Assembly: GCA_029204225.1 (NCBI GenBank)
Contig: CM055099.1
Span: forward strand, 56,440,789-56,504,788
DNA: 64,000 nt
Direction of reading: 5' to 3'
Source of the DNA: Diphasiastrum complanatum
Taxonomy: Eukaryota; Streptophyta; Lycopodiopsida; Lycopodiales; Lycopodiaceae
Shown here in pieces: positions 12,305 through 25,700 of this stretch (its first letter is position 1; every line of letters starts with the position of its first letter). The notes below the pieces were generated by a model, which worked only from the letters and a program-made list of their open reading frames with translations, was not told the origin of the DNA and ran no database searches. The position numbers and the translations under genes are program-made.

Positions 12305-12337
12305 AAAGGAGGTTTTTTACCTTGAAAAACCTCCTTT
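12305..12337. repeat. Perfect 13-bp hairpin
   Basis: AAAGGAGGTTTTT at 12305-12317 and its exact reverse complement at 12325-12337, separated by 7 bases. It looks like a small inverted repeat or MITE end. No function can be assigned. Confidence 0.75.
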
Positions 12338-13120
12338 GCATTGCCAAATTTGACAGCCGTTTCATTGCATTGGAGTCAAATTTGTCTATGACCCTTTGAT
12401 TGATAGAGTTACGAGAGCCAGGTCTCTACCAACAATTTTACAAGAACACTATAATAAAGCTTCTCATTCACGATGAAGCACATACTTCCATAGCTCACAC
12501 ATGAAACCTTGATTGTGAAGACCAAACATTATAATGTTTCTTTTATATCTTTGTTATTGTTTCAGACATTGAAATAAAAAAATGTGAAATAATCGTTGGT
12601 GAAATTCAATTTGGTTCACATGAGCTCATTTAGGAATTACAAGATCCAAGGATTGGATGAGTTGGTTAGCTTGGCATCTGAAGTTTCTTTGGTCCTAGAT
12701 TCCTCTTGGAAACCAAGATTAATTTAGGAATCGCCTCTACGATTCCTGATAAAGGACATGAACTATGCTACGCAAACAATCTTTCCATGTTAACACAGTG
12801 GTTACAACTTGTGCGTGGTTGCCGACAACCACCAAGGTAAGCCTTGGATTTTGTGAGTGGACAAGAACTAAGGATGAGATCATAGTTGTGCAGACGCGAC
12901 GTCGCGAGGGTGCAACAAGCAAGAGATATGCATGAGGTGGAATCTAAACATGTGCTCTTTGTGAGGAGGTGGATGCACATACAACATGTTGAGGGAGAAT
13001 GCATCCTAAAGGGTTTTTTTAAACTCGTGGGCTGATTTTTGTCACTAGGATTGGACTCCATCCCTTCAAAACCTCAAAACAATACACATGAAAAGCATGG
13101 TCCCCCCCCCCCCCCCCCCA
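12338..13120. other. Intergenic stretch upstream of the CHR24-like gene, with poly-C
   Basis: No supported gene. About 12669-12717 is related to a stretch inside intron 18 at 34118-34176 (shared AAGTTTCTTTGGTC and TTGGAAACCAAG). A run of about 17 C lies at 13103-13120. Confidence 0.45.
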
Positions 13121-13751
13121 CTTAATATTCAAACCTGCAACCCCTTCTTTCTTTGGCGGGACAGACCGCAGAAGTCTCTCTGATTACATTGTCTGCATGC
13201 ATCCACAATTAGATGACTTGCCACATGGATGTCGTATAATATCTTTTTCAATTCTGGCCTTCTGACTACTCATACGCATCTGCCACCGGTGGTAGAATCG
13301 ACATCTCTTGCCCCCTCCGGTGGCGACACTCCCGCCCCCCCCCCCCCTTCCTCCATCTCTTTTCTCTCCTTTTTCTCTCTTTTGAAAAGCTGCGATTGCT
13401 GGATTCTGGAGTTCTTTTCTGAGTTTTGGGAGTCGCTGTTCTTACGATCGTCCTTTTGCATCATTCAATGTGTTCTTCGTTTTCTACTTCTGCTATTCCA
13501 TTGTACTGCTGTGTTTGGGGGTTGATGGATTGAGCCTTTTTTTGATCGGTTGGAATGCCTTTGCTGGGCTTGTGTGCTTTTATTTTGTGTGAAACAGACA
13601 TCGTAGCACTGTTTTAGGTTATAGCTGCTTGAAAAGGATTAGCTCTATTCTGGTTCTGATCCTTTCATTGTCATCTACTCATCAATCGCATACTTTGCTT
13701 CTAGTCCTTTCGGTATCGTACACAAATCAATCCACTCCTTTCAAAGTTTGA
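13121..13751 (+). promoter_or_regulatory. Presumed promoter and 5' UTR of the CHR24-like gene
   Basis: Pyrimidine-rich stretch with a second C run near 13336-13349 and TCTCTTTTCTCTCC blocks, as is common in plant 5' leaders. An in-frame TGA (13749-13751) directly precedes the ATG at 13752, which fixes the start. The transcription start and any leader intron cannot be placed. Confidence 0.45.
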
Positions 13752-16700
13752 ATGGCTGATGAATCAGAAAATAGCAATGGAAGAGCGCCTCGGCAGAGGC
13801 GTGCTGCTATGGTTAATGAGGAAAAGGGGCTTCTTCTCAGACACATAGCTGATCTTAGGAATCAGCGCAATAAATCTACTTCGCCTGCTGTTCCACTTCA
13901 TCATAATAATGAAGCTCATATTAATCACCGTAATGAATCTCATAATGAATATGAAGCTCACGATAATGGTTCAATCCAGCAGACGCATCATCGTTCTGGC
14001 CGTATTGAGCATACGGTGGATTCATTCTGGCCATCTTTGGATCAAAATGACGCTCGCTTTTTTGAGAGCTCAATGGATTCAGGCGGTAGCGGATCATCCT
14101 CGTCTTTCCAAAGCTTACCAAAGGCAAGAACTGTTTTTCAGAATGAAGCTAGCAGCCCTTCAGTGACTCCTGATTCCAAAGGTACGAAACTCCGCTTCTT
14201 CATTCATAAAGTGTAACAACCATGGGAAATAGACAATGGCATCTTGTAAGTATATAGTTCTATACACATTTTTTTCATCAATTATTAGTTGTTCCAACTT
14301 ACAAATCAATTTATATCTCTTCCAGCTTCTCAATCAATCAAGATTTCTAAACATATTTAGAATCTGTATTTTCTGAAAATAATTTTCGATTGGATTTGTA
14401 GATTTTGAAATATTCCAACCTCACAAAGACCAAAATTGCATTTCTTGGTTGTTAGGCTTCGGACTGTACCGCGCCATGGTTGGTTTTTTTTTCTAACATT
14501 CAGATTTTGCCACGTCTCCTTTATCCAACCATTACAAAGCCTCAAAGTGGCAGTTCTGAATAGCAGCGAACATCCAAATGGGCAGATGTAAAATATAATG
14601 CATCATTAATGCCCAATTGAGTTGATGGCTTGTATACTCATGGTTATTGATATATTTGACATCTTGTTTGCTATTTGTTGGCATTACATGGTTTTAACAG
14701 TTGAATCTACAACAGATATTTCATAGGAAATTAAGAAGGCTCAAGTCCAAAAGCAAAACACAAGCTAGTTTGTTTGAGCTCATGCAAGTGTGGTATTTTT
14801 TATAGTTTTTGATGTGCTGATTGTGGTTTCAAGGCTGGCAAGCGTCAGTAGACAAGTAATCAAAAGTAATTTTTTGTACTTTTTGATGTGCTAGTTGTGG
14901 TTGTACAGTTGGGAGTTTCAGGAAACAAGAAAAATTGTCATTCTCCATTTTTAACTATTAAAGATTACTAAATTTGTCATTATGGATTTGCAGAGCGTGC
15001 AGCTGATTGTTTGGTGATGACTTCAGTGGATCGCAGAACTACCAAACATGACAACCATAGTTTGGGTGGATATAGCGACAGACACAAACTCATTCCACCT
15101 TCTGGAATCGATTTCCAAAGTTCGTCAACTTCTAAAGGACCCTTGTTAAGGGATTGTTTGGACCCCCCTAAAGGACAAGATTTCAACATTGTAACTGAAA
15201 AGGCAGATTTTCACCATATTAGTGACTGCCGGAACCACACACAAATGTTTAACATAAGCACAAGCACCGAATCTTTAGCAATTTTAGATGGATTTTCTCC
15301 TCCTTCTGTGAACATGCACTCGATACCCCCCCGCCATAATATATCTGGACCAACTATAAGTATGACCACATGCTTCATATCAAGAGAAAAGAACAACTTT
15401 TGTGGATTGGGATTTCAAAATGTACATTCAGAACAATCTGTATACTGAGCAATTCACTGCTGTGCAGGAAGGCCAGCTGAAAAAGCTGCAATTGCTGGAC
15501 GACGCAGGCTCTGTAAGGTTCAGTCGCATGAACTTGAAGGTAGCTTTGAATCAAATGCAGAAAGCTCTCCAATTTCTTCTCAACAGTGTAACAAGCAAGC
15601 CGAGAGCCTGCATGAAGAACTTGGGAGACTAAGCATCAGCCGCATGCCTCTGAAAGAAGTTCCTTGTGATGGATCGGCAAAAGACCAGTTGAAGGAAATA
15701 AACCGTTTTACCTATGCTGAAATGAAATCAAAACAGTCATATGCTCCGGCACCAGGCCAATGTAAGTCAAAGGCTTCCAAGCAGAAGTTCATTGATCTTG
15801 ACAGCAGCTCTTTGCAAGACGGTGAATATGAAAGTGGCAGCGAAAATTGTTCTTCTCCAATGCCAAAAGCTAATGCTTTCATATCGAAAAGAAATGATGC
15901 TTCACTAGACAAATTTGATGAAAATTTCTTTCACAAAGAAAATGCCTTCACAAAGAAGACCATGCAACAAAGAGAACTTTTGGATGTGTCACCTTGTTCT
16001 AGTGATGACCTCAATGATTTGGAGATAAGCGAGGGTGCTTTGACTGAAATGAAGTTCAGTGATAGAAAGCAAGAGTTTTTGCTGTGCAGTAAAATCACAA
16101 CAATGCTTTATCCTCACCAGAGAGAGGGCATTAAGTGGCTGTGGGGGTTACATATAAAAGGCATGGGAGGCATTCTTGGTGATGACATGGGTCTTGGCAA
16201 AACAATGCAGGTGACAGAGTTGATTGAGAGCAGTTGCTAGTAAGCTAATTACTTGTTAGATTTTCTAGGTTTTTGAATCAAAGGTATAGGAAAGTCATTA
16301 CATCCTGCCGTTTTTTTCTCTTGAAAGCATCACCAACAAGGAAACCTCAAATGAGCCTTCTTTGTAGTCTTAATGTGCAGAAATCTGAGAATGTTGCTTT
16401 TAATTGATACTGAACTTTTCTCTGGATGGTAACTTCTTCGTGATCAAGAAAATATGATGTGAACATTCATTACTGGTCGATAGTTCTGTTAGTCTATGTT
16501 CCAGATAACCTTGGATAGATTGTCCTTGTTCAGCTCTTGCAGGAGCTGTAGTATCCATTCCAGACAGACGGTGATGGTTTGGAAGTGCACCTTGGATAGA
16601 TTCATTCTATGACATCCCTTTTTTCCTGGCTTATCTGCCGTTTGATTGATTTTGATTGTTGTAATCAGGTGGCTGCATTTCTCTCTGGCCTCTTTTCCTC

Positions 16701-16799
16701 TCGCTTGATAAAGCGCACGCTAATTGTAGCACCCAAGACGCTTATTGCACATTGGACGAAAGAGCTTTCAGTTGTTGGACTTCAGCGCAAAATAAGAGA
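13752..16799 (+). CDS. CHR24: CHR24-like exons 1-4: regulatory N-terminus and Walker A
   Basis: Residues 1 to about 513 are low-complexity and charged, rich in S, N, H and E. Exon 3 begins with a basic AGRRRLCKV block that also precedes the helicase core in plant homologues as I remember them. The core opens at about residue 480 ([13 protein letters not shown]) and reaches motif I at the exon 3 end. Exon 4 carries motif Ia and ends with two bases of a codon before the GTTAGT donor at 16800. Translating straight through 15360-15467 gives a stop, so a short intron with donor GTATGA and acceptor TGTGCAG is the most economical reading. Confidence 0.85.
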
Positions 16800-19700
16800 G
16801 TTAGTATATAACTACTTTCACCTCAGCTGATTCACATCAATGTTGCAGTGCTGAATTTGATTGCTAACTCACTACAATATTCAAACCCTAAATGAAAACT
16901 AGTCTCGGAAATTATTCATCTTCTTGCTGTAGGTTAATAGATGCTGTAAGATATGGCAAACGTATTGACAACTTATACTCTATACAAGAAGTGAAATCTG
17001 GTCTGAAATTGTCAAGTTATCCCAACAATGTAAAATATTTTTCATTAGACAGTAGTCAGCCCAGTTCGTGTTTTTAACAATTTTAATCATCTTGTATGCT
17101 TTTTATTTGGATCTTATGCATAGAGAGATGATTAGGCACCTGTATGATCATACATTTATCTAAGATGTTTGCTTTAAGGTCTAACCAAAAAGCATATGCT
17201 TGCATCTAGGAAATGCATAGTTGACCGTGAAATGATTTGTTGACATATGTACTTCTTTTTGAAAGACTGTGTAAACTATAGGCCAATTGCCTTATATGAT
17301 TAATGTGGCATGTGAGAAGAATTATTCAACTTTCAATAAGTTAGATGCCAAATATTTTGGAAACGATCATGGATCTGGACCACAAGTCCACACTTATTAT
17401 TATTAGTCATTGAACTAGTTAGTTTGGGCACTTGTGCGCTTCGTTTTATATTGAAATTGATCAGAAACATTACTGGTAAGATGCCATTGTTGAGCCTCAG
17501 GCTTGCACAACCCTAATCCTATGTCATAAAATTTGGCCCTTGAAATATTGTTATTATGCCTTATAGACCTCATTATCAATGGCTGATTGAGGAGATGCTC
17601 AGATTAGGGTGTGCGTTTAGCATCACCTAGCTTAACTAGATTAGAAAATTTTGTGTAAATACCATAGTTGCAGTATAGAACCACAAATCACAGTTCGAAC
17701 CGCGATTCACGGTTTATGAAGGTTGCCAATAGTTCCAAGTACAGTATGGTCCATTTCAAATGTTTTGTGATGGATTCGAACTACGCTGTTGTAGTTTATG
17801 TACAAAAACAACTATGCACCAAACGTTTTGGAAGCAGTTAAGCACCAACTGGCTAATAAGCATGTAGTAACCCCCCCCCCTCTCTCCAATCTATAAAGCA
17901 TGTGTTAAAAAAATAATATACAATGTCGGGCCAAATGGCACCATAATGGAGTACAATGATGTCTAATGCACAATATGAAAAGTAATGTACATGTTACAAC
18001 TAAGAAGCTGGCTCATCTTGATAATCCGATCAGTTTGCCTACGTCAGATGTGTCTGCTGATGACTCTGAGGTGACATGCGTCGTGGTGAGTCCCTGCCTC
18101 TGAATTGCCGAGTAGATGTGCGTCAGATGTTCAACCACTGCAATCCGCCAACTAGCAAAAAAATCTGGGAATTTTTTTTCTCCCTCACTATCATCATGGC
18201 CTATTGTTGGAAAACAACATATAAGGGAAACTTTTTTTTTCTTGCATCACGATTCTTCTTGCGAATCATGATTCACAATTGGCAGCGAATCTTGATTCGC
18301 TGCAAGCATGGTAGATACTATAATTACTCATGTAGATTATTATTCTTCTCTCGACTATAATTGTTATTCAGTGCTTAATTGATGATAAGTTTTGAGTATG
18401 CTTGGGTTGGAAAATTTCATAATATATTGTAATGAATGGAACAATATTTGGTGACTACCCTGTGATGCTTTTTGAAATTTCAGATTGTGATTCATAAATT
18501 GGTGTTGGTACTCTATAGACAAGTTGGACTTAGATTGTAAACGCATTACAATAATGCAATTGGAATGATTGATTATATCTTTTAGAAAAACGACTTTCTA
18601 GTACGAGCTTTTTCGCTTCATACAATTTTGTTGTTATTGTTGAAATAAATGCCTATTTTGCCCCTTAAGGCTTGTATACTTGTAACTTGTAAGTTGTGCA
18701 TAAGACATGGGGGTAAAACCTCTATACATATACATGCTAAATGTAGCCCAAAGTTTGGAGGGGTTTCCACACCCTACTACACTTTGAATAATTATTCAAG
18801 TTGTGTGAGCTTTGAAGTCCTCTCTCTCTTGCTTTTGTGTTCTACTCCATAGCTGGTTTTTTCAAGCTTTCATAGTGTGCTTACTATGCTGTTATGATAC
18901 TCCATAGCTAGGCCTTGGAATTTGTCATGGTATCAGAGCAGGTTATGTTGCCTGTGGTGTGGTGAAAGCTTGGACCTGTTTTGATCAGATTCCTGCCATT
19001 CTTGGAGAGCAGCTTACCTTTGAGGAGGGAGCACTTTTTGTAGGGGCATCTGATCTCTATGCTATTTGCATGGTTGGAGTACTGTTGGCAAGGGGAGTAC
19101 AGGGAGCCAAAAAGTTTCTAATTTGGGACAAATTTTTTTGAGTCTTTTTGGACAGCTAGGACTATAGGAGGGCGCTTTGTACAGTGGGGACTTCAGTGAA
19201 AGTTCTGAGTGGATCTTGGACAAGGGCTAGGACAGCCATACAGGGGGATAGTCTCAAATCCAGAAGCTGAGGGTTATTGAGCAAGTGGCTGCATACCCTA
19301 GTTGGGTGAAAACCCCAGTTTGCCTTTTGTGTTTTATTTCTGTCCAGCTATGTCTAGTCTTGCAAAGAGCATGCTGAGTGAAGCCAGCCGGCTTGATGGC
19401 ACTAACTTTAGCATATGGAAATTCAAGATCAAGAACATTCTTGAAGACAAAGAATGTTGCAGGTGAGGAGCCTGTTCCAACATTTGAACTTGAACTCAAG
19501 AACTATATCAACAGAGGGGAAAAGGCACACAGGATCATTAACATGTCAGTGAGGGATAATGTGATTCCTCTAATCAGGTCAGCCAAAGGGCCTGTGGATG
19601 CATGGCACATTCTTTGTGCATTGTATGAGACAACAGGTACAACTAGGTTTCTCTACTTGAAGAACAAGTTGTATACTCTCAGAATGGAGACAGGGGAGAC

Positions 19701-22700
19701 AGTTACTGATCATCTTACTAAGATTCCGGATATTATTTCATCCATATCGATCAATCTTTTATTTACTCTTTTCTTTTCTTGTTTAAAAAAAAAACAATTA
19801 AATCAAGTGGGACACCATGGTTGTGCAACCTTTGAAGCAATCTCTTACATCACGACTATACTGCATTCCAACCATGACTATCGAAGTTTTGAGATTAGCT
19901 TCATTTCAGATGTTTCCTGATGAGACAGTTCGACAATACACCAGACGATTATACAATTTGGTAAAAGATAATGATCTATTGAGCCCAGAGACCATAGTGC
20001 TTTCTTGAGAAAGACCAATGTACATATTGCTTTGAGGATCATCCAAGTACAAGATGTCCAATCAAGAATATGCGCTTCTTACAAAGACAAAATGCAGAGC
20101 AAAAAGTTCGATAGCAAGATCCAAGGGTTCAAAGGTCAAAAGCAGGATCAAGCCAACAAGGACGACACTAGGCGGATGGATGTCAAAATCACGAGTTTCT
20201 CCAACAAAAAGTGGTAGAGTGGAAGTACTGGACGTATTATCTTGCATGTCACCGAACTCACTAGAAGATCATAATAGCCTATTGGTTTATTTTGTGGAAG
20301 ATCCTAAGCGACGTCCATTACCTATGTGTGCTTATCAACTCAGAGGTGATGGTATACTGCACATGGTACGATGCTTTGGATGCGGAGGAAGACATCGTCG
20401 AGCCGAATGTGGTGATCCATCAACATTCGAACTTTGGTGTGAACAATGCGGAGTTAACCATCCATGTTTGGATTGTCCAATGTTGAAGTCACAAATAGCT
20501 AGGAGGCATTTGGCTATTGTAGATCGACATGCACTTGTGTTGTCCAATCCACATGCAGCCATAATGCACTACAAACGAAAAATCTGAGTGCCACTTGGTA
20601 CGAAACAAGTGAGGAAGAAATCAATTTGTCAAAAGTCCCAAAGTACGCAGACACAGGCATGGGCAAACTGACAACAACATCACAAAAGACAGAGTTGGTA
20701 GAATCTATCAAGCCAATGGTAGCTGAGAAAGTCAAGAAATTGTCTACCAACGAAGTCCAGCGGATTTTACCAAGTCTCTTGACACAATCATTGCAAAGGT
20801 TTTTTGTTGATGAATTACAAAGGGAACCTGTGTCAACAAAGCAACTTGAAGGCAATTCAACACAAAGTCGAAAGGAAAGTGCAATCACGTAGCCTTTAAA
20901 TGGGAAGTGCAATGGCAAGGGGAAGACTAAGGTTGATGATTGCCCTTCAATGAGCAAGATTCAACCAAAGTGATTGTTCCATAGCACAACAGACCATCAA
21001 TACAATGCCAAATCTGGGTATATCAGTTCTTAAAAGGCCAAATCCAGGGAATTCAAGCCCAAAAAGCCCAATTGTATAGCAAGAACAAGCACCTACAACG
21101 TCTATGCCTTGTCGTCAATTTTGTAAGATTGACTGCAGAGGAAAGTAATCAAGTTCAAGCATACCACGAATACCTAGATAGACAAAGCAGTCAAGCGAGC
21201 ATGTCTTATCCACATTACGAATTGAGAGAGTCTATGACACTGGGAGCAATTGTGTCGATCTACGAGGATCACTATCAACAAGCTTATCGTGGGATCCTCT
21301 GATGAATGGTGTCGACTACCCATTTGTCGATGACCAAGATTATCAGGAATGGCCACCAGACCCATATGGTTATTATTGAAAATCTGGCAAGTCCATGTTC
21401 TTGTTGATCATCATCAAATGAAGCCTCAGGTTTTACGTAAGCGATATGCTATCCACGCTTTTCTTGACACATTTCCTCACTAACAATAAACGTGTCGACA
21501 ACCTTCTTCCACAACAAACGCAGGCAAGTGTCGTAGGCCGTCACCTATTTAGGTGGGAGATACTGTTGGGAACTTAGTGGGCCCCGCCACAGTACACTGT
21601 ACAATTAGAGTAATAAGTGTGAGGGCACTGGCATCTTGTGCGTCCAACCCAATGAGCACATTGCTAGTTTATTTCAAGTTGTTTCTTGGAGACTTGGGCC
21701 CTAGGTGTAAATAAATAATGTATAGGCCCAAAGTCACAAACTCAAGTTGCAATAAGGAATCTAGTTGTGGCCAAAATGGGACTCACATGATTCATGTGAG
21801 TTACATTGTGCTAATATTAGAACCATTAAATTTAGTTTGTTAACCATTAGTTAGTTGTGTTAACAAAATTGTGAGTAGAGCCATCATCAAATAGAATGGC
21901 GTCCTCGAATTAGTCATCCGAATGAGGTCGTGGGGGGGCGGGGCTAAAAACAATTGTATCAAAACAACGGTTTTCACAAACAAAATCATCCTTTAAGGAT
22001 AAATCAACAAAAGAAAATGCTAGAATTAATTGGTGCCTTAAAAATTTAGGTTGACTTCTAGCTTTCTTTTGCTTTTCGGGTAGTCTTTCGCAAGGTGCCC
22101 CCTCTCCATTCAAGAGAAACACAAATCACTAGCCCTTGCCTTGTCATAATCCACACGATCTAATTTGATATGCCTTTTTCTGCCTTGGGAACCAGTGTTT
22201 GTCTTATCCTTACCCCGCTTGTTGAAGAATTTATTCTCCTTTGATTTAGCATTGGGCATACTTTGCTCCTTTCGAGCATCATAATGGGTATTGTCGAAGA
22301 TCTTCGCAAAGCGAAGTGCATCTTTGAAGCTTAGCGGTTGGTTACGTCGCACTTCAAGTTGAAATTCCTTAGGAAGGTGCAAAATAAAATGTAATCTAAT
22401 CAGCGTGGGATTGATTCAATTCACGAATCAAGGCAACACTTCTTGAAATTCCCGCAAATAGGCATCTAATGGCCTATTCCCCATTTGAATGGTAGCAAAT
22501 CTATGATAATGTTCAAAATTGTCCAGGATTGTTAAAAATGCCGCTTTGAAGGCATCTTGAAAAGCGTCCCAAGTGGTAGGGGCATTCGCCCTATCCTTAA
22601 GATCTTGTCACCACGTAAATGCCTTACTGCGCAAAAACATATTTGGTATGAAACGTCTCCAAACAATAAAGAAAAAATTAAGCTAAGTATAACTACTAGA

Positions 22701-25700
22701 TCTAGTACAAGAGCATTAGATTGCGAATGTAAACGTAAGCATAATACTAATGGTATAACATAATGTCGCCAAATCCTGCTGTTATTGAAGAAATATGTAA
22801 TATGTTACAGTTGGAGGGGTTATGTGTTGCGGACGTTGTCGATGTGGTCGTCGTCTGTAAGCATAAATGAAGCATAAATTGACAATACATGAAGCAAACT
22901 AACAATCTCCCATGAAGAATGGCAAATAGCAACACATATAATCAATGGTTAAAGCCCTACAAGCAACAACAAAGGCAAGAGTTCTCCCACAAAGATCTTA
23001 AGCAATACTAAATTGTAAGTTGAGAAATGAAGTCTCTAGGCCCTAATCCACCACTCCAGTACCAAAATAGTAATAGATGGAGTCTTGGCTAGTCCTAAAT
23101 AGGAATTTGTAAAGAAGGTTTCTAGTTGGAGCCTTTGCCAAGAGAAGGTTTTTAGCATTGGACAAATATGTCCCAACATTGTGACATGGACATGGTATGT
23201 CCTTTTACAAAGGCTCTAGGTAAATTGTTCAATAGCTCCAACTAGCTTAGCAGCTAGCCCGTGGAGCAGATTGCCATGGTGAAACTATGGATGCATGTTG
23301 TGTGGGAAGCATTTTAGCCATTTTTGCAGTTTTTGGGGTCGACCTCATATGGTTTCTTACCTTCTACATGTTCCTTCACTATTGGCTGTAAAAAATTGTG
23401 CATTTTAAGAGTTGGCCTAGAGGCCCTGAGGGCTTTGCAGTTGACAAAGGTTGCTTGAAGGCCTCCACAAGCATGTGTAAAGAAACCCTGATAATGATTT
23501 ATTTTGACCTTTCTAAAGATGAATGCTGTCTTCCCGCAATTTGACTGTAGACATGCTCCTGCTAGACGTTCTTAGTTGAAAAGGCAATGCCTCTTAAATG
23601 TCAAATTAAGTGTATCTCAAGTTAGTCAAGGTGTAGTCATTGTTGTCACCGTACTCCCATTATGAGTATTACGAATCCATCCATACATGAGATATTTTGA
23701 CACTTTATAGTGATGAACTCTATTTCTTTCTCTAGATTCCTCATCAGCTCATAGAGAGCTGACTTTTTAGTATTTTATTGCATGCTAACTAGTCATTTAT
23801 AGCTTGTCCCAAAGGTTGTCTTTGTATTGTGTTCATCTGTTTGGCCCCATTAATCTTCAATAAAACATACTACATCGGTATGTAACTTTTGTATCGACAT
23901 TGTATTCTTACATGAAGAATCATAGTGCTTTAGGCATGAGAAGTTATCAGCATTCTGAAGCTCAGCCATTCAACGATGGATGGTGGTGTTGGAAGAAGGA
24001 AGGGAAGAGCAAGAGTCGATAAGTCGAAGTCTATGGATGACCAATCGAGCGCAACGGAATGATCCTTCTACCTTATGCATGACTACGCCTATCAAAAATC
24101 AAACAAAGCTATAATGACAGTCGTCACGTTTGATCTTTTAGCAACTAACTTTGAAATCATTAGTACTAAAGTGATTTTGTAGCCAAAATTTACAGAGTGA
24201 AGTGACGTATAGAATATTGCAGTATAGATCTGACAAAACAATAAAAGATTTATTAGTTATTGATAACTATAGAGAAGCATACATTCTGACATGATACTGA
24301 ACACAATAAGAAGATGGATTGATTCAGTAAGTAGCATGTACAAAGTCAGATGATGATGAGCACAAAACAATAGCGGATGCAACCACGTACTCTAAACTAT
24401 CTCTAAGTAATTGATAGCTCTGTCTGAATCACTTTCGCTGATAAAAAGAAGTAAGCGCTGATAGCAATAATAAAAACATAACACTAATAGAACTCTATGA
24501 GTCTTTCTCTTCTGTATTTCCTCTCTATTCATAATTCTTCTATATGGATCAGCTATTTATACTAAAGCAATTTAAGCTTATCCAATCAGGTCAGCTTAAT
24601 TAGATGCTGAATTAAGGAACTGATTGCAAAAGCTATGTATGGTCTGATACAGATCATCGCGTACATAAGAGATCCTATTATCGAATGATAAGGATACTCA
24701 CGCATCTGCTCCTCTTTGATTGTTTGAGGACATTGGTCCTTTGACAATTTGAGTCCTAGGTCCATTGGTGAGTGAGCTAACTTGCAATTCATCAGATTAT
24801 TTCTGATCAATGTATTTGATTTTAAATATCCATTTGCAATCAACTACATTTCTGTTGGCAGGCAATTCGACAATAGTCCAAGTTTGGTTCTTGAAGAGAG
24901 ATGAATACTCTCTATCCATAGCTTCTTTCCAAAGATCGGAATCGGGTTGACTAAGTGCCTCTTCGATAGTAGTCTGCTCTTGAACAAGATAGGCTCCAGA
25001 TTCGTCGATATACCTTATAAGTGGTCTTTTTTCTGTTGTTGATCTTCTAGGAGATGAGCGAAGTTGATTATTTTCATTGTGCTGCAGTTGCTGAGAGCTG
25101 CAACATCATATTCGGATTCGTTGTTGATAAGCTGTTTGTTTGAAGTAGAAGAGCTAGGACCTTCAATAGGATCAGTCGACTTGGGAACATAAATGTTTGA
25201 TCTCATGATTAGTGCATTTGCAATACTTACAGAACATCTTTGACTGTGGATTTGATAATTGTTCTTGACTTTTTGTCAGCTGTGTCGGTTTTTGCTTAGA
25301 GCTTTTCTTCTTCTGTCGCTTAGAGCCTTTGTGTCACATATAGAGCGTGAGGTGATGAAGTCGAAGAGGTGTCTTGACTTCTTCGATTATCTTCTTGCAT
25401 TTACATAGTGATAACTCTAGTAAGAGTTAAATATGAGTGTGTCGATATGATCATCACCTAGTTTTCATATGTAGAAGGCAAGCTTGATAGCAATGTCATA
25501 ATTGCGTCTTTGAGCGTCGATTGGATGATCTGATAGCTGCCATCTGCTGCAAGAGATTCTTAAATTGGTTAATGTGATTCTGAAGTCGACATCCTGAGTG
25601 TGAAGAATTTTCTTCTGAGATGCAACTTGGAAGTCACGTCCCTCACATCATATAGTAAGCTCATGATGTCCCATACTTCTTTCACACTTTGAGCTTCAGA

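Noticed and set aside
12305-12337. Hairpin with T run as a bacterial-type terminator
   Set aside because: The context is a plant nuclear genome; no bacterial gene is nearby.
12736-13061. Cysteine-rich minus-strand ORF of 97 codons upstream of the CHR24-like gene
   Set aside because: Composition is irregular, no signal peptide or regular cysteine spacing, and no homology recognised; probably random.
19800-21563. Endogenous pararetrovirus
   Set aside because: Cys-His knuckles could fit, but no movement protein, protease, RT or viral repeat structure is visible; gag-only LTR remnant is simpler.
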